DNA of 64,000 nucleotides from Closterium sp. NIES-65 (GCA_948144175.1 CANXME010000525.1:1-64000); one strand, 5' to 3'; shown: positions 34,795-49,463, counted from the stretch's first letter. A program made the numbers and translations. The notes: generated by a model from the sequence alone, not told the origin.

Positions 34795-34937
34795 TAATGA
34801 TAGCAAATCTCTATAGTTCTCTTTTAGTTACCTTGCTTGAGTAGATCATCTTTGCTAACGTCATTTTTTTTCTTTTTCGTTCAAAACAGAATGTGGTTAA
34901 GATTCATCTCAACTGAACATTTCTGTTGAAAAAATTT

Positions 34938-35051
34938 ATGCCTACCATTCAACAACTTATTAGACATAGCAGACAACCTGCAGAAAATAGAACTAAGTCT
35001 CCAGCCCTTCGAGCTTGTCCTCAAAGAAGAGGAGTATGTACTAGAGTGTAT
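34938..35051 (+). CDS. rps12: 30S ribosomal protein S12, exon 1 (trans-spliced)
   Basis: Thirty-eight codons, [20 protein letters not shown] ... RRGVCTRVY, ending in TAT directly before a group II donor (GTGTGAT). It joins the exons at 15682-16529 to make the 123-residue S12. It is placed between clpP and rpl20 as in land plants. Confidence 0.95.
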
Positions 35052-35785
35052 GTGTGATTTGTTCAGATCTAAACTAGTCAAAATCTAGAATCGATATGAC
35101 AGAAGAATCTAGTAATTTTCATAGTATGGATCTGCCACTTATTTTTTTTATAGGTGGAATTCATAAATTTCCTTGGTGTAAATCCAATCATCTTAGTGCA
35201 AGATAGAATGCACTTTCTCCACGGTAGTGACTGGTCATCAATCCGTGAAACGAGAAAGACGAACAAATATAGTATTAATAGACAATATGTTTTGTTCATT
35301 GCAATAACGGATTCATAAGGTTAGCTGCTCAGCGAACTCTCGTAATAAAACACTTTTCATATTTTCTAAGTATCTATGTAAGAAATAAGGTACTTAAAAT
35401 ACAACATAAGAAAGCGAAAGATTGAATCTTGTACAGGTTTTCAATTGCACTCTTATTTAATTCCTATAAGGAACAAAATTAGCTTCAGTGTAAAGAGAGA
35501 ATCTTACCGTCATAAGAAAATTTATGGAAACAAAGTAATGTATAAATGCTCTCAGCACAAGGCATTTCCCCTTGTTTTCTGAGGAGTTACCTGAACTAAG
35601 GCCTTTATACAAAGGAAGGTTACAGAAGCAAATGCCATTATGATCCTTTTCCCTACATTAGACCTATATTTTTAGATAACATAATTTATCATAAAGAAAA
35701 ATTGTATTCTGTACGAGGATATGGAAAATTTTCTTAGTAGTATAATATTATGTTCTAAATATTTTTATTATATAAACAACTTAGA
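35052..35785 (+). other. 5' half of the split rps12 intron and spacer to rpl20
   Basis: It starts GTGTGAT, a group II 5' end, and has several stem-forming stretches, such as CTCAG/AAGG ... CCTT/CTGAG at about 35553-35582. The point where the half-intron ends is not visible. No domain V is present, consistent with the 3' half lying upstream of exon 2 at 16530. No ORF is supported. Confidence 0.7.
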
Positions 35786-36127
35786 ATGACAAGAGTTAAA
35801 CGTGGATACGTAGCCAGAAAACGCCGTAATCGTATTCTTGAATGTGCCTCAGGATTTCGTCGTGCGCATTCAAGGTTATTTAGACCTGCAAAACAGCAGG
35901 TTATGAAAGCATTGGTTTCATCTAAAAGAGATAGAAGTAGAAGGAAAAGAGATTTTAGAAAATTATGGATTACTCGTATTAATGCTGCAGTACGTAAAAA
36001 AGGACTTTCTTATAGTCGATTTATTAACAAACTCTATACATCTAAAATTTCCATTAATCGTAAAATGATTGCACAAATAGCAGTTTTAGATAAAGATGGT
36101 TTTAACGGGTTATTGAATAGTGTTTAG
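35786..36127 (+). CDS. rpl20: 50S ribosomal protein L20
   Basis: L20 is an early-binding 23S rRNA protein. The 113-residue basic protein begins [20 protein letters not shown] and contains [20 protein letters not shown], family hallmarks. It follows rps12 exon 1 and ends near a stem-loop. Confidence 0.97.
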   Translation: MTRVKRGYVARKRRNRILECASGFRRAHSRLFRPAKQQVMKALVSSKRDRSRRKRDFRKLWITRINAAVRKKGLSYSRFINKLYTSKISINRKMIAQIAVLDKDGFNGLLNSV

Positions 36128-36189
36128 CAAAAATATTTCTATATATTTTTTTTGCATATGACCAACGAATGATTTGCAGAATGTAAAAA

Positions 36190-36221
36190 GCTCTTGCTAG
36201 GTCTTAAAATCTAACAAGAGC
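36190..36221 (+). terminator. stem-loop after rpl20
   Basis: AGCTCTTG and CAAGAGCT arms, extended by TAG/CTA, around a loop, 62 bases past the stop. Confidence 0.7.
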
Positions 36222-36470
36222 TATTAGAAGTCTTTTTATCAGGAAAATTCATTGCATATTGCTTATTCCTAAGCCTACCGAAAAAATGATGTATTTGATA
36301 AATGCAATAAGGGGTCATCCATTTCTTGGAACCCCTAAATAATATGAGTGGGCAAAAAGAGATTTTCAATGGATGAAATTTTTTTTGAATTTCAATTTGC
36401 TATCTCTTTGCCTGTTTTTAAAAGAAGAAATATATAAATTGACTACTTGTTTTCACAATTTACACAACGA

Positions 36471-36713
36471 TTAACTTTCATTATTTAAAAAAGGTAACAA
36501 CGCTAATATGCGAGCTGCTTTAATAGCTCTTGTCATAGCACGTTGTTGTTTTGATGTTAATCGATTAACACGTCTAGATAAAATTTTTCCTTGTTCACTA
36601 ATAAACTTACGCAATAAACCAACATTTTTGTAATCAATGCTTTCTCCTGGTTTTATAGGTGTTTTTTTACGGCGTCTAGACGATCTTTTTGGTCTACTAA
36701 CGAATTTTTTCAT
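36471..36713 (-). CDS. rps18: 30S ribosomal protein S18
   Basis: S18 binds S6 on the 30S platform. The 80-residue basic protein has the conserved [20 protein letters not shown] and [20 protein letters not shown] segments. It has no long N- or C-terminal repeat, as some grasses do. rpl33 lies 28 bases upstream on the same strand; the two are probably co-transcribed. Confidence 0.97.
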   Translation of the reverse strand: MKKFVSRPKRSSRRRKKTPIKPGESIDYKNVGLLRKFISEQGKILSRRVNRLTSKQQRAMTRAIKAARILALLPFLNNES

Positions 36714-36741
36714 AGTGGTCTCCCATTTGATTTATCTTCTA

Positions 36742-36939
36742 TTATTTTTTAATTTCTTTGTGAAGTGTGTGTGTGTTACAATGAGGGCAGAATTTTTTTA
36801 ACTCCAATCTATTCGGAGTATTACGACGATTTTTTTTTGTGGTATATCTTGAAACACCAGGAAAACGTTTATTTGTATTTTGTGGACAAACTGTACATTC
36901 TAAAGTAACAATAATTCTTACGTCTTTACTTTTGGCCAT
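36742..36939 (-). CDS. rpl33: 50S ribosomal protein L33
   Basis: A 65-residue zinc-ribbon ribosomal protein: [20 protein letters not shown], then [16 protein letters not shown], with both CxxC pairs intact. Position between psaJ and rps18 is standard for streptophytes. Confidence 0.97.
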   Translation of the reverse strand: MAKSKDVRIIVTLECTVCPQNTNKRFPGVSRYTTKKNRRNTPNRLELKKFCPHCNTHTLHKEIKK

Positions 36940-37651
36940 AAATTGATTACCTCAGGTATCATGAAGGTATAGAATATGTAGATTATAACTTTACAATTAT
37001 AATGTTATGATGAATAAAAGGAATTATGGAAGAAATTTGTTTAACAAAATGTTCAAAATGAAAAGTCTTTTCTTTCTTAATATAATACATTAAATATTGA
37101 ATATATTATGAAGTCATAATAACATTTGCAATAAAATATTGAATAAAATACATGTATTTATAACTGGGAATGTATATATTAAATTGATTAGGAAATCCGA
37201 AAAACTCCTAATTAGAAAGACAGATATCATCAAATAAAGTATATTTTATCTATTTTTCCGACTCCTCTAATGGAGTCGGTTGAACACTGATTTTGATTAA
37301 GTATATTTCTTAAACAAGCTTTGAAGTTGGCGGATTTCTCCTGTCAAATTCTTTATGAATTCATAGATAGCTTTGGAAGATTTGTGCATTAGGCAAATAG
37401 TAAAATGACTAATAAATAATATGTCATAAACATCAATATCACTTGTAGAATATCATGAAATTTTATCAAATCACATGATATTTCCAGATAGAAAATCCTT
37501 TGTAATAAATCACAATGAATTTTCAAAATGTTTACTGATTGGATATCTAGGTTCAATGAATCCAAGATAAATACCTTCTTGAAACTAATTTGTTGATGCA
37601 ACAAACAAATCTTCTTTTGCAATTTATAAGATCACTATATTGTTAGTATTC
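36940..37651. other. rpl33-psaJ spacer
   Basis: About 700 bases. A hairpin CCGACTCC / GGAGTCGG lies at 37258-37279 and may be the psaJ 3' end or an rpl33 leader element. A 77-codon open frame on the minus strand (37389-37622) is hydrophobic and unrecognised; I treat it as chance. Confidence 0.55.
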
Positions 37652-38350
<699 letters not shown>

Positions 38351-38424
38351 GGGGATGTAGCGCAGCTTGGTAGCGCATTTGTTTTGGGTACAAAATGCCG
38401 CAGGTTCGAATCCTGTCATCCCCA
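38351..38424 (+). tRNA. trnP-UGG: tRNA-Pro (UGG)
   Basis: A 74-nt cloverleaf with acceptor arms GGGGATG / CATCCCC. Anticodon loop TTTGGGT gives TGG, and the T arm is CAGGTTCGAATCCTG. Paired with trnW-CCA as in other streptophytes, but both are on the strand opposite psaJ and petG. Confidence 0.95.
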
Positions 38425-38542
38425 CCTTCATTGCTGGTTAGAATCCTTTTAACGTTTATTTGCAGATGAAGTTTAGTCTTTTCGTCAAGTTCAAAAAAGC
38501 ATATTTTTCTTTCTTACATTATTTTTATGAAGACTCAAGTAT

Positions 38543-38614
38543 GCGCTCTTAGTTCAGTGGTAGAACGCAGGTCTCCAAAACCTGATGTCGTAGGTTCAAG
38601 TCCTACAGGGCGTG
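38543..38614 (+). tRNA. trnW-CCA: tRNA-Trp (CCA)
   Basis: A 72-nt tRNA starting GCGCTCTTAGTTCAG. Anticodon stem CAGGT/ACCTG encloses CTCCAAA, anticodon CCA. The T arm is TAGGTTCAAGTCCTA. Confidence 0.95.
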
Positions 38615-38789
38615 TGACTAATGAAATAATGAAAAGAATGGAAATAATACGATCGAAAAATATTATTCCTCAAACATCATAGTTTTTTAAATTTGACGCC
38701 TATATACAAATAATTTTCTTTCTTTTCCCCTGTATATGTTTCACTGAATCTGCAATTGTAAATAATAAAAACTGTAATTCTTCTACTTC

Positions 38790-38846
38790 CTAGATCTATG
38801 ATTCTATGGCTGCTCAATTTGAGCAGCCATAGAATCATAGATCTAG
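38790..38846. terminator. 57-bp perfect palindrome overlapping the petG 3' end
   Basis: Arms of 28 bases on either side of a single T at 38818. The right arm includes the petG stop codon and its last coding bases (from 38835). It is the likely petG 3' end and is unusual in beginning within the coding sequence. Confidence 0.88.
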
Positions 38847-38948
38847 CTGATCACCGCGTCGATACTGAAGGTATGCAGTAACAAATAATCCAGCCATGGT
38901 GATAGGAATCATGCCTAGCACGATTCCAGACAATAAAGGCTCAACCAT
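38835..38948 (-). CDS. petG: cytochrome b6f subunit V
   Basis: A 37-residue single-span b6f subunit, [20 protein letters not shown] ... [10 protein letters not shown], required for complex stability. The upstream in-frame ATG (39092) would add 48 residues unlike the family and is rejected. An AAGGAGT box lies before the chosen ATG. It follows petL on the same strand. Confidence 0.97.
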   Translation of the reverse strand: MVEPLLSGIVLGMIPITMAGLFVTAYLQYRRGDQLDL

Positions 38949-39096
38949 AAATAGTGACTCCTTGTTTTTCTGTGAATTCTTATTGTATAAAATCCTTAAA
39001 CCAAGTAACACCTTTTTATCATATACAAATGACTCTATTTGAGAATTATTCAACTGATATGATAGGTTTATTCTGGTGTTACCATTATGCAACCTT

Positions 39097-39192
39097 CTAA
39101 ATCAGTTGAATCTTGGTAAGACCAACAAAAAGTACTATTGTGAATAGCAAAGTCGCTAATAATAGACCAAAGTAGCTAATAATAGTCAGCAT
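39097..39192 (-). CDS. petL: cytochrome b6f subunit VI
   Basis: A 31-residue single-span protein, [20 protein letters not shown] ... LTKIQLI, matching PetL. It stabilises the b6f dimer. petG follows about 150 bases downstream, the usual petL-petG pair. Confidence 0.94.
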   Translation of the reverse strand: MLTIISYFGLLLATLLFTIVLFVGLTKIQLI

Positions 39193-39613
39193 AAGAGAAT
39201 CCTAATAACAATATCAGGTTTAGTATACTTACACATTCCAAAATTCTCTACGTAAAAAAAGCAATTCTTTTTCCAGAAGGTGATAATTAATAGAATCTAA
39301 TTTTTATAAACATAAAGATTCTAGTTTAAATAGAAATTTTAATAGAAAAATAGGTCTTTTATATTTTCTATAAGTAAAAATAATATAAATTCCTGAATCA
39401 ATAGAATAAGCTATATTCAATAAAGAAATTTTGTCTATTTGATAACCATGATAAATATGTTTTGGCATTTTTTTGGTATATTTTCTTGTAGAAAATTGTA
39501 GTAACATATTATTACAAATATTTATTATGTGATATGATCTAATCATTTTTTAGTAACAATATTTTGAAAGTTTTGTTTTTTTGAAAAAAATCATTGTTAT
39601 AAGGAGATATATA
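39193..39613. other. petL-ycf4 spacer
   Basis: About 420 bases between divergent petL and ycf4. An 80-codon minus-strand frame (39304-39546) is unrecognised and isoleucine/lysine-rich. The ycf4 ribosome-binding site AAGGAGA is just before 39614. Confidence 0.5.
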
Positions 39614-40168
39614 ATGGAAATAAAGTCGGAATTTCTTTGGGTAGAACCCATAGCAGGTTCTAGAAGAATTAGTAACTTTATATGGGCTTCTATTGTTTTA
39701 TTAGGTGCATTAGGATTTATTTTAGTAGGTTTATCTAGTTATCTTGGACAAGACATAGTTCCTTTTTTGCGATCTCAATCCATTTCTTTTACACCTCAAG
39801 GTTTAGTAATGTCTTTTTATGGCATAGGCGGTTTTTTCTTAAGTGTATATCTTTGGTGCGCGATTATTTGGGGTGTAGGTAGTGGATACAATGAATTTGA
39901 TCGTCGTGAAGGTATTATTTCTATTTTTCGATGGGGATTTCCTGGGAAAAATCGTCGAATTCGTATTCGTTGCTTAGTGGAAGATGTACAAGCTATACGT
40001 TTAGAAGTCAATGAAAACTTAGGTTCTCGTCGTATGATTTCTATTAGATTAAAAGGTCAACAAGATATTCCATTAACTCAAATGGGGGAATCCTTAACCT
40101 TAAGCGAAATGGAAGAAAAAGCTGCACAGTTAGCACGTTTTCTTCGGGTGCCAATAGAAGGTTTGTAA
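39614..40168 (+). CDS. ycf4: photosystem I assembly protein Ycf4
   Basis: Ycf4 is a thylakoid protein that scaffolds PSI assembly. Starting at [20 protein letters not shown] the protein is 184 residues, the family length, and the AAGGAG box fits this ATG better than the one 11 codons upstream. Two membrane spans are followed by a soluble domain ([20 protein letters not shown]). cemA follows on the same strand. Confidence 0.96.
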   Translation: MEIKSEFLWVEPIAGSRRISNFIWASIVLLGALGFILVGLSSYLGQDIVPFLRSQSISFTPQGLVMSFYGIGGFFLSVYLWCAIIWGVGSGYNEFDRREGIISIFRWGFPGKNRRIRIRCLVEDVQAIRLEVNENLGSRRMISIRLKGQQDIPLTQMGESLTLSEMEEKAAQLARFLRVPIEGL

Positions 40169-40200
40169 TAGAATATCAGAAATATTTCTGATATTCTATT
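40167..40200 (+). terminator. 34-bp perfect palindrome at the ycf4 stop
   Basis: AATAGAATATCAGAAAT and its exact complement, starting within the ycf4 TAA codon. Likely mRNA 3' end. Confidence 0.85.
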
Positions 40201-40404
40201 AAAGACATAGGTACTTCCCCTTTGGAATATTAATTTATCATTGATCTTTGAAAATGCTTGTACAACTTCTAATTTATATACAATTTACTAACTTTCCTGA
40301 GTTTACTATCTTGTAAAAAGAGTTTTACACATAGACTTTTTTTTACCAATAAGACTTTGGTATTTAAATTCTTTATATAATGAAAACATAAATGAATATT
40401 GCTT

Positions 40405-41934
40405 ATGCAATTCTATCATTCACAAATATGTCGATGGCTTTTAAGTACTCCATATCGTGCCCTAAATAAAGCATATCAAGCAAGCAAAAGAGTTCGTAAT
40501 ATTCAGAAAGATTATTTATCTTATAAAAATTCAATCGGAACTTCTTCAAGACGTTCCTGGTATAATGTAGCTGTCTATATAGATAGTGTATTAAATCAAT
40601 CTGCTTCGCAAATTTATTGGGGAATATTAGAATTTAAAATAACTAAATATTTATGTAATCTGATTCAAAAATTTTTCCAGGATAAAATGATGGATGTATT
40701 AGATACCGAATCAAAAATTTTATCACAAGAAAAATTCTCAAAATTAGAAAAACAAAATACTTGCAATATTGAAGATAGGGAAGCAAAAGAGTTTCAGATT
40801 TTACAATCACTAGATTCCAAAAGGTTCAGTACCGAAAATCCTAAATCTTCTTTTTCTGAAAGGAAAGAAAATGAGAATTGGTATATTCCAAACATTTCAG
40901 AAGAAGAATCTATTATTGATAATATCTATTTCTATCCTGTAAATTCGACAAACTATAAAAGAGAATTAGCAAAATTAAATAGAAAACTTGCATGGATTGA
41001 AGCTGTTTTGGCTGATTTAGACTTCTTAAAAAATGAATCTTGGGCATTTTATACGTTAATGTCTCAGTATAATCCCAAAGTGGGAGCTCCTTCGTTTTAT
41101 CTTGCGCCTTTGGGATTGAAAGCTAAAGATATACCTTATGAATCTTTAGGACTTGTACCTAGATCTATTACTCGTACTCTTTCTAGATTTCAAACAGAAT
41201 TAGAAGGACGTTCTGCATCATTGGTACTCCCAGAATTTCGTTTAGCTAAGTACCAAGCAGTTGCTTCTTTGCAATATATGCTTTTTCTTGTATTATGTCC
41301 TTGGTTAATCTCTAATACATGTAAAATAGTCTTTTTAGAATCTTGGATTGAAAATTGGTGGAACACTACTCAATCCCAAGTATTTTTAAGTTTTTCACAA
41401 GAAGAAAAAGCATTAAGAAGACTTCAAGAAGTAGAAGAATTACTTTGGCTAGATATTATAATGGCTGATTCTTCAGCGAAACAACCTCAAGATCTTTCTG
41501 CACAAATTCATCAAAAGACTATTGATTTAGTAGAAACATATAACCAAGAAAGTATTCATACAATTTTAAATTTATTTGGAAATTTAATATCCCTTGCAGT
41601 AATCATATCTTTATTAATTTGGGGAAAAAAAAGATTAGCTATATTAAATTCATGGATACAAGAAGTTTTCTATAGTTTAAGTGATACTATGAAAGCTTTT
41701 TTTATTCTTCTGTTAACAGACTTGTGTATTGGGTTTCATTCTCCTCATGGATGGGAGATTTTTATAGGTTTTGTATTAGAACATCTTGGGTTTTCACACA
41801 ACAAACATGTTATTTCATGTTTTGTATCTACTTTCCCTGTAATATTAGATACAGTCTTTAAGTATTGGATTTTTCGTCATTTAAATCGTATTTCCCCTTC
41901 AATTGTAGTGAGTTATCATACAATGAATGAATAA
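40405..41934 (+). CDS. cemA: chloroplast envelope membrane protein CemA, long form
   Basis: CemA (Ycf10) is an inner-envelope protein linked to proton extrusion and inorganic carbon uptake. The ATG at 40405 gives 509 residues, about twice the 230 usual in land plants. The conserved domain is in the C-terminal half (from about residue 290): hydrophobic [31 protein letters not shown], and membrane spans to [14 protein letters not shown]. The long N-terminal part is hydrophilic, charged and probably stromal. Long forms occur in some green algae. The ycf4-cemA linkage is conserved. Confidence 0.93.
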   Translation: MQFYHSQICRWLLSTPYRALNKAYQASKRVRNIQKDYLSYKNSIGTSSRRSWYNVAVYIDSVLNQSASQIYWGILEFKITKYLCNLIQKFFQDKMMDVLDTESKILSQEKFSKLEKQNTCNIEDREAKEFQILQSLDSKRFSTENPKSSFSERKENENWYIPNISEEESIIDNIYFYPVNSTNYKRELAKLNRKLAWIEAVLADLDFLKNESWAFYTLMSQYNPKVGAPSFYLAPLGLKAKDIPYESLGLVPRSITRTLSRFQTELEGRSASLVLPEFRLAKYQAVASLQYMLFLVLCPWLISNTCKIVFLESWIENWWNTTQSQVFLSFSQEEKALRRLQEVEELLWLDIIMADSSAKQPQDLSAQIHQKTIDLVETYNQESIHTILNLFGNLISLAVIISLLIWGKKRLAILNSWIQEVFYSLSDTMKAFFILLLTDLCIGFHSPHGWEIFIGFVLEHLGFSHNKHVISCFVSTFPVILDTVFKYWIFRHLNRISPSIVVSYHTMNE

Positions 41935-41962
41935 TATTCTTCATGATGAATTTTCTTATAAT

Positions 41963-41998
41963 TTTCATTAATTCTCTATATTTCATTAATTCTCTATA
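41963..41998 (+). repeat. exact tandem duplication, 18 bp x 2
   Basis: TTTCATTAATTCTCTATA repeated once exactly, just after cemA. Confidence 0.88.
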
Positions 41999-42101
41999 TA
42001 TGTAGGAAGAATAACTATGTAGAGAATTAGTGATCCTATTTATGATGATTAGTAAAAAAATAAGTGAGATTCTATAGAATTTTTTTAGAAAGCAAAAAAA
42101 A

Positions 42102-42176
42102 GGGCGGAGGCATGATTTGAACATGCGACCTCAAGGTTATGAGCCTCGCGAGCTGGCCAGACTGCTCCACTCCGCC
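42102..42176 (-). tRNA. trnfM-CAU: initiator tRNA-Met (CAU)
   Basis: A 75-nt cloverleaf: GGCGGAG acceptor, D stem GAGC/GCTC with the A11-T24 pair typical of initiators, anticodon stem CGAGG/CCTTG round CTCATAA, then AGGTC and T arm. The usual plastid initiator has an unpaired C1/A72 end; here position 1 is G and 72 is C, so the end pair appears closed. Otherwise the sequence is clearly the fMet type. Confidence 0.9.
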
Positions 42177-45615
<3,439 letters not shown>

Positions 45616-45684
45616 GTGATGAAATAAATAGATTAGTCTTCTTGGGATCTCTTAACAAAGTTTGTCGTTTGTATTGTATCTGAA

Positions 45685-45708
45685 TGCGGGGCGCTTTGCG
45701 CCCTTGCA
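45685..45708 (+). terminator. GC-rich stem-loop after psbC
   Basis: TGCGGGGCGC, TTT loop, GCGCCCTTGCA with one bulge, followed by a TTTTTTTT tract. It is a classic intrinsic terminator shape, 70 bases after the psbC stop. Confidence 0.8.
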
Positions 45709-46534
45709 TAACCTCTCTTTTTTTTATAAAAATCAATCTAAAAAGAATATTTTTGCGTAAAACTGATCAATTCATTGTATAAAATTTTAAGAGAAGAAAT
45801 ATTCTTCAATAAACATTTATACAATATAAGCAGTATTGGAATTTCTATGTTATATTCAAGTAAATTGATCGTCTTTTTTGAAGATATTATAAATTTATGT
45901 TTTTCATAGATTTTTCTCATCAGAGTATACGCAAAATAGACTTATATTAAATGGATTTTTATCAAAATAAAATGAAATATTTTTGTTGATAAAATAAATT
46001 TGGCAGGGGAGAAATGGCACGGAAATGCTTTTTTTTATTCCTAAGAAAACTGTCATTGCAAATAAGCTATTCGTTGTAAATTATCACAAAACTTGTTGAC
46101 ATGAGAATCAAGAGTTCATATTATTAGTGATGAGATAACAAAATAAGAGAGAATAAGCATATTGCTGAATTTTAGAATATGACATTAACGCTTTTGTGTT
46201 TTATTATTTCACATGCGTTCATGGAATTCTCTTGCAAGAAAAGAAAACTTGTACTTTAAGGATATTAGATCTTGATATATCAGTTTCTAGGAAATTTCTT
46301 TCTTCTATTCAAATTCTTACATTATTTTCTTCAATAGAATTTCTTAGTAGAGAAAAAAGTGGTTTTTGAAGCAGAAAGTATAACTTAAAGTTTCAAAGAG
46401 GTCTGAGGAGTAACATAGTCGTGATGCTCTCCACAATCTAACTGGTTGTTGCTATATATAGCACAACAGTCGTTGTTATGAGATTGAGCAGTATGGCATA
46501 TCCAATTTGTTAAAACGTTTGGAGTATTATAGCC
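45709..46534. other. psbC-psbZ spacer, trnS-UGA missing
   Basis: About 830 bases. In most streptophytes trnS-UGA lies here; I find no such tRNA on either strand. A promoter-like pair is at 46096-46124 and a cruciform-forming stretch at 46425-46490 ahead of psbZ. Confidence 0.6.
46096..46124 (+). promoter_or_regulatory. sigma70-type promoter-like pair upstream of psbZ
   Basis: TTGACA at 46096-46101 and TATTAT at 46119-46124, 17 bases apart. A perfect -35 with ideal spacing; psbZ starts 410 bases later. Confidence 0.6.
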
Positions 46535-46723
46535 ATGACAATTCTGTTTCAACTAGCTGTATTCGCATTAATTATTCTTTCCTTTCTTTTGGTGATTGGT
46601 GTGCCTGTAGTGCTTGCTTCACCAGATGGTTGGTCAACTAGCAAAAATACAGTTTTTTCCGGGGCTTCTCTATGGATTGGTTTGGTGTTCCTAGTGGGCA
46701 TCTTGAATTCCTTTATCTCATAG
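46535..46723 (+). CDS. psbZ: photosystem II subunit Z
   Basis: PsbZ (Ycf9) has two membrane spans and affects PSII-antenna interaction. The 62-residue protein [20 protein letters not shown] ... [10 protein letters not shown] is full length. It follows psbC as in most streptophytes and ends before a stem-loop. Confidence 0.97.
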   Translation: MTILFQLAVFALIILSFLLVIGVPVVLASPDGWSTSKNTVFSGASLWIGLVFLVGILNSFIS

Positions 46724-46768
46724 TTTTTTGATAGATCCCGGATCTGTGTTGAAAACATTGGCTTCGGG

Positions 46769-46799
46769 GAACACTACCATTTTCTATTTGGTAGTGTTC
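46769..46799 (+). terminator. stem-loop after psbZ
   Basis: GAACACTACCA / TGGTAGTGTTC, eleven pairs round a nine-base loop, 45 bases past the stop. Confidence 0.8.
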
Positions 46800-47056
46800 A
46801 CAGTTTGTTAAGCTAAGCATGTTTCCATTAATGTTTTTTTTATCTATTTCTATACTGTTAATAATTTTTTGTCTTTTTAAGAAAAGATAAAAAGATAGAT
46901 CAGAATCAGGAAAAGAATATATCATAATTTCTTGAATACATAATTGATATTTCTAAAAAATAGAAATATTGCTATTTCAAAAAAAAATACTCCCTATTTC
47001 GCTTCTAAAAAACAATCAGAAATTTTTAGAATTTTTCTCTATTATTTATTATGAAT

Positions 47057-47130
47057 GGGCTTGTAGCTCAATGGATCAGAGCATATGGTTCCGAACTATA
47101 AGGCTAAGGGTTCGAATCCCTTCTTGCCCA
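47057..47130 (+). tRNA. trnR-CCG: tRNA-Arg (CCG)
   Basis: A 74-nt tRNA: GGGCTTGTAGCTCAATGGA, anticodon stem TATGG/CTATA (one G-T pair) around TTCCGAA, anticodon CCG, and T arm AAGGGTTCGAATCCCTT. Two acceptor positions (T5, T6) are unpaired. Located upstream of accD, as in liverworts; rbcL is not adjacent. Confidence 0.92.
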
Positions 47131-48036
47131 TTACAGAGTGTTTTTTATGATTGTAAAAAAACATATTGGCATAATAAATGCCAATATCTAGAAATATTGT
47201 TTTTATAAACATTATAAAGACTGCAATTCTATTTGTTCTTATATATGCAATATATTTTTCTTTTATTATTATAATGTATGGGCTTTTAGTTACTTGTTAA
47301 TGGGTATCTATAATCAATTGAGCTTTAATCTAATAGAGCAAGTTTTCTTTTTCTATTTTTTAGAAGAGTTATAAGCAGGGGAATCTTTATTCGATTTAAT
47401 AGAATGTTTTGGATATTTATATCAATTGTGTAAGGTTAAGATACTCTTCTTAACACTTCATCAAACATTCCTCTAATGGAAACTCTTTTGGATATCCTAT
47501 GATTCATTAGGGGAAGTCTATCTATTTGATATTTTTCTTATTCGAGCTATTCATTTTGGTTACTTGCATCGAATGGTTTTAAATACAACATCTTGTTTTG
47601 TTGGATTTAGAATTCAAGATACTTTTTGTTGTATGTTTTCTTGCATGAAGATTTCTTTAATACTTTGTTCCCATTCAAAAGTAAAGTCCTGACATTCTTA
47701 TATTATGCTATTATACTACCAAAGGTGGTGACTAGATATGTACATACTAAATCCCTTGTGACTTTAGCCCCTTTCTGCTGATATCTTGGATATTTTGTTT
47801 ACACTTCGAACTGAATTATTTGACAATTTCTTCATGGAAAATGAAGGTTTTTATTCAAGGAAGGTGTATTGTATTCCATTACATTACTTTTTCTATTTTA
47901 GAGAAATAGTAATTAAGTTTGGAATAAGTTTATGTTGCAAATAATATATATATCACACTGAATATATTACGATCCGTTCTGCTTATTCTCAATAAGTATT
48001 GACTGTGCTTCTATTAAAACAAGGAGGATTCTAGCT
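47131..48036. other. trnR-accD spacer
   Basis: About 900 bases with no gene that I can recognise. The accD ribosome-binding site AAGGAGG lies at about 48022-48028. Confidence 0.55.
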
Positions 48037-48945
48037 ATGTCATTAGTTGATTGGTTTGAAGAAAAACGTAGGCTTAAACTACTTACTACGCCAAAGCCAA
48101 AATATCCCGAATCCGATCCTAGCGAAGGATTATGGACACAATGTGATAATTGTGAAAGCATGCTATATGTACGATTTTTAAAACAAAATCAACGTATTTG
48201 TGAAGAATGTGGCTATCATTTAGAAATGAATAGTACAGAAAGAATTGAACTGCTGATTGATCCTGGTACTTGGGAACCTATGGACGAAGATATGCTTCCT
48301 TGTGATGTATTAGATTTTTTCGATCAACAATCATATAGAGATCGGATTGAAGAAAATCAAATACGTACAGGATTAACAGATGCTGTTCAAACTGGTGTAG
48401 GAGAACTGAATGGTACTCCTATTGCATTAGGAGTTATGGATTTCCAATTTATGGGAGGCAGCATGGGATCAGTAGTTGGTGAAAAACTGACCCGATTAAT
48501 TGAACATGCTACGCAACATAAATTACCACTTGTTATTGTATGTGCTTCTGGAGGAGCACGTATGCAAGAAGGTACACTAAGTTTAATGCAAATGGCAAAA
48601 ATTGCTTCTGTTTTACAAATTCATCAAATTCAACATAAGTTACTTTATATATCTATTCTTACTTATCCAACAACAGGAGGTGTTACTGCTAGTTTTGGTA
48701 TGTTAGGTGATATCATTATTGCTGAACCGAAAGCATATATTGCTTTTGCTGGAAAACGTGTTATTGAACAAACTTTACGCCAAGAAGTACCTGACGGATT
48801 TCAAGTAGCTGAATCATTATTAGATCATGGATTATTAGATTTAATTGTTCCTAGAGCCATTTTGAAAGGTGTATTAGGAGAATTGTTTGAACTTTATAAA
48901 TCCGCTCCTTGTAAAAATACAAAAGAAATTCCAATAACATGTTGA
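48037..48945 (+). CDS. accD: acetyl-CoA carboxylase carboxyltransferase beta subunit
   Basis: AccD is the beta subunit of the plastid multisubunit acetyl-CoA carboxylase, the first step of fatty acid synthesis. The 302-residue protein is compact and bacterial-like, without the long N-terminal extension of flowering plants. A four-cysteine zinc finger is at C36, C39, C55 and C58. The carboxyltransferase core contains [20 protein letters not shown] and [19 protein letters not shown] perfect AAGGAGG box precedes the ATG. Confidence 0.98.
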   Translation: MSLVDWFEEKRRLKLLTTPKPKYPESDPSEGLWTQCDNCESMLYVRFLKQNQRICEECGYHLEMNSTERIELLIDPGTWEPMDEDMLPCDVLDFFDQQSYRDRIEENQIRTGLTDAVQTGVGELNGTPIALGVMDFQFMGGSMGSVVGEKLTRLIEHATQHKLPLVIVCASGGARMQEGTLSLMQMAKIASVLQIHQIQHKLLYISILTYPTTGGVTASFGMLGDIIIAEPKAYIAFAGKRVIEQTLRQEVPDGFQVAESLLDHGLLDLIVPRAILKGVLGELFELYKSAPCKNTKEIPITC

Positions 48946-49301
48946 TAGTATATTAATGATATATTTTTTGTATAGTAATACAGAATAGATTGTGTATTAC
49001 ATAAACTTGTTATATAATCGTCTGTTAGACGTTATCAGTGCAGAAAGCGTTTATTTTATAGAACGATTGTTTTTCTATTCTCAATTCGATTCGACATAGA
49101 TCGTATCTCTTATAAAAAGTCATATAAATACTAGTATGACTTGACAACTTGTTTTTTAACAATAGTTACGAGATACAGAGAAGACTCTTAGGTCCACTAA
49201 TTTATTTAGTAAATTAGACATAGATTCATATCTTAGATATTCAAGAATTTACTTTGTGAGAAATTATCTCCAAGGTATATATTACATGAGGGAACACATC
49301 C
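48946..49301. other. accD-psaI spacer
   Basis: 356 bases. A TTGACA box at 49141 lacks a convincing -10. No gene. Confidence 0.5.
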
Positions 49302-49412
49302 ATGACCGCTTCCTATCTACCTTCTATTTTGGTTCCTTTGGTAGGTTTAGTATTTCCAGCTGTAGCTTTTGCTTCTTTCTTCTTGTACATTGAACAAGAT
49401 GAAATCGTCTAA
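49302..49412 (+). CDS. psaI: photosystem I subunit VIII
   Basis: A 36-residue single-span PSI protein, [20 protein letters not shown] ... [11 protein letters not shown]. It helps bind PsaL. The accD-psaI order is the same as in land plants. Confidence 0.96.
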   Translation: MTASYLPSILVPLVGLVFPAVAFASFFLYIEQDEIV

Positions 49413-49463
49413 GGAACTCTAGTTCAGGAACCCTTGTTTACTAAAAATAAAGTGTTAGTTTTG

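Noticed and set aside
37389-37622. 77-codon ORF between rpl33 and psaJ
   Set aside because: AT-driven hydrophobic composition, no ribosome-binding site and no recognisable pattern.
39304-39546. 80-codon ORF between petL and ycf4
   Set aside because: No ribosome-binding site or family resemblance; it overlaps the ycf4 leader on the other strand.
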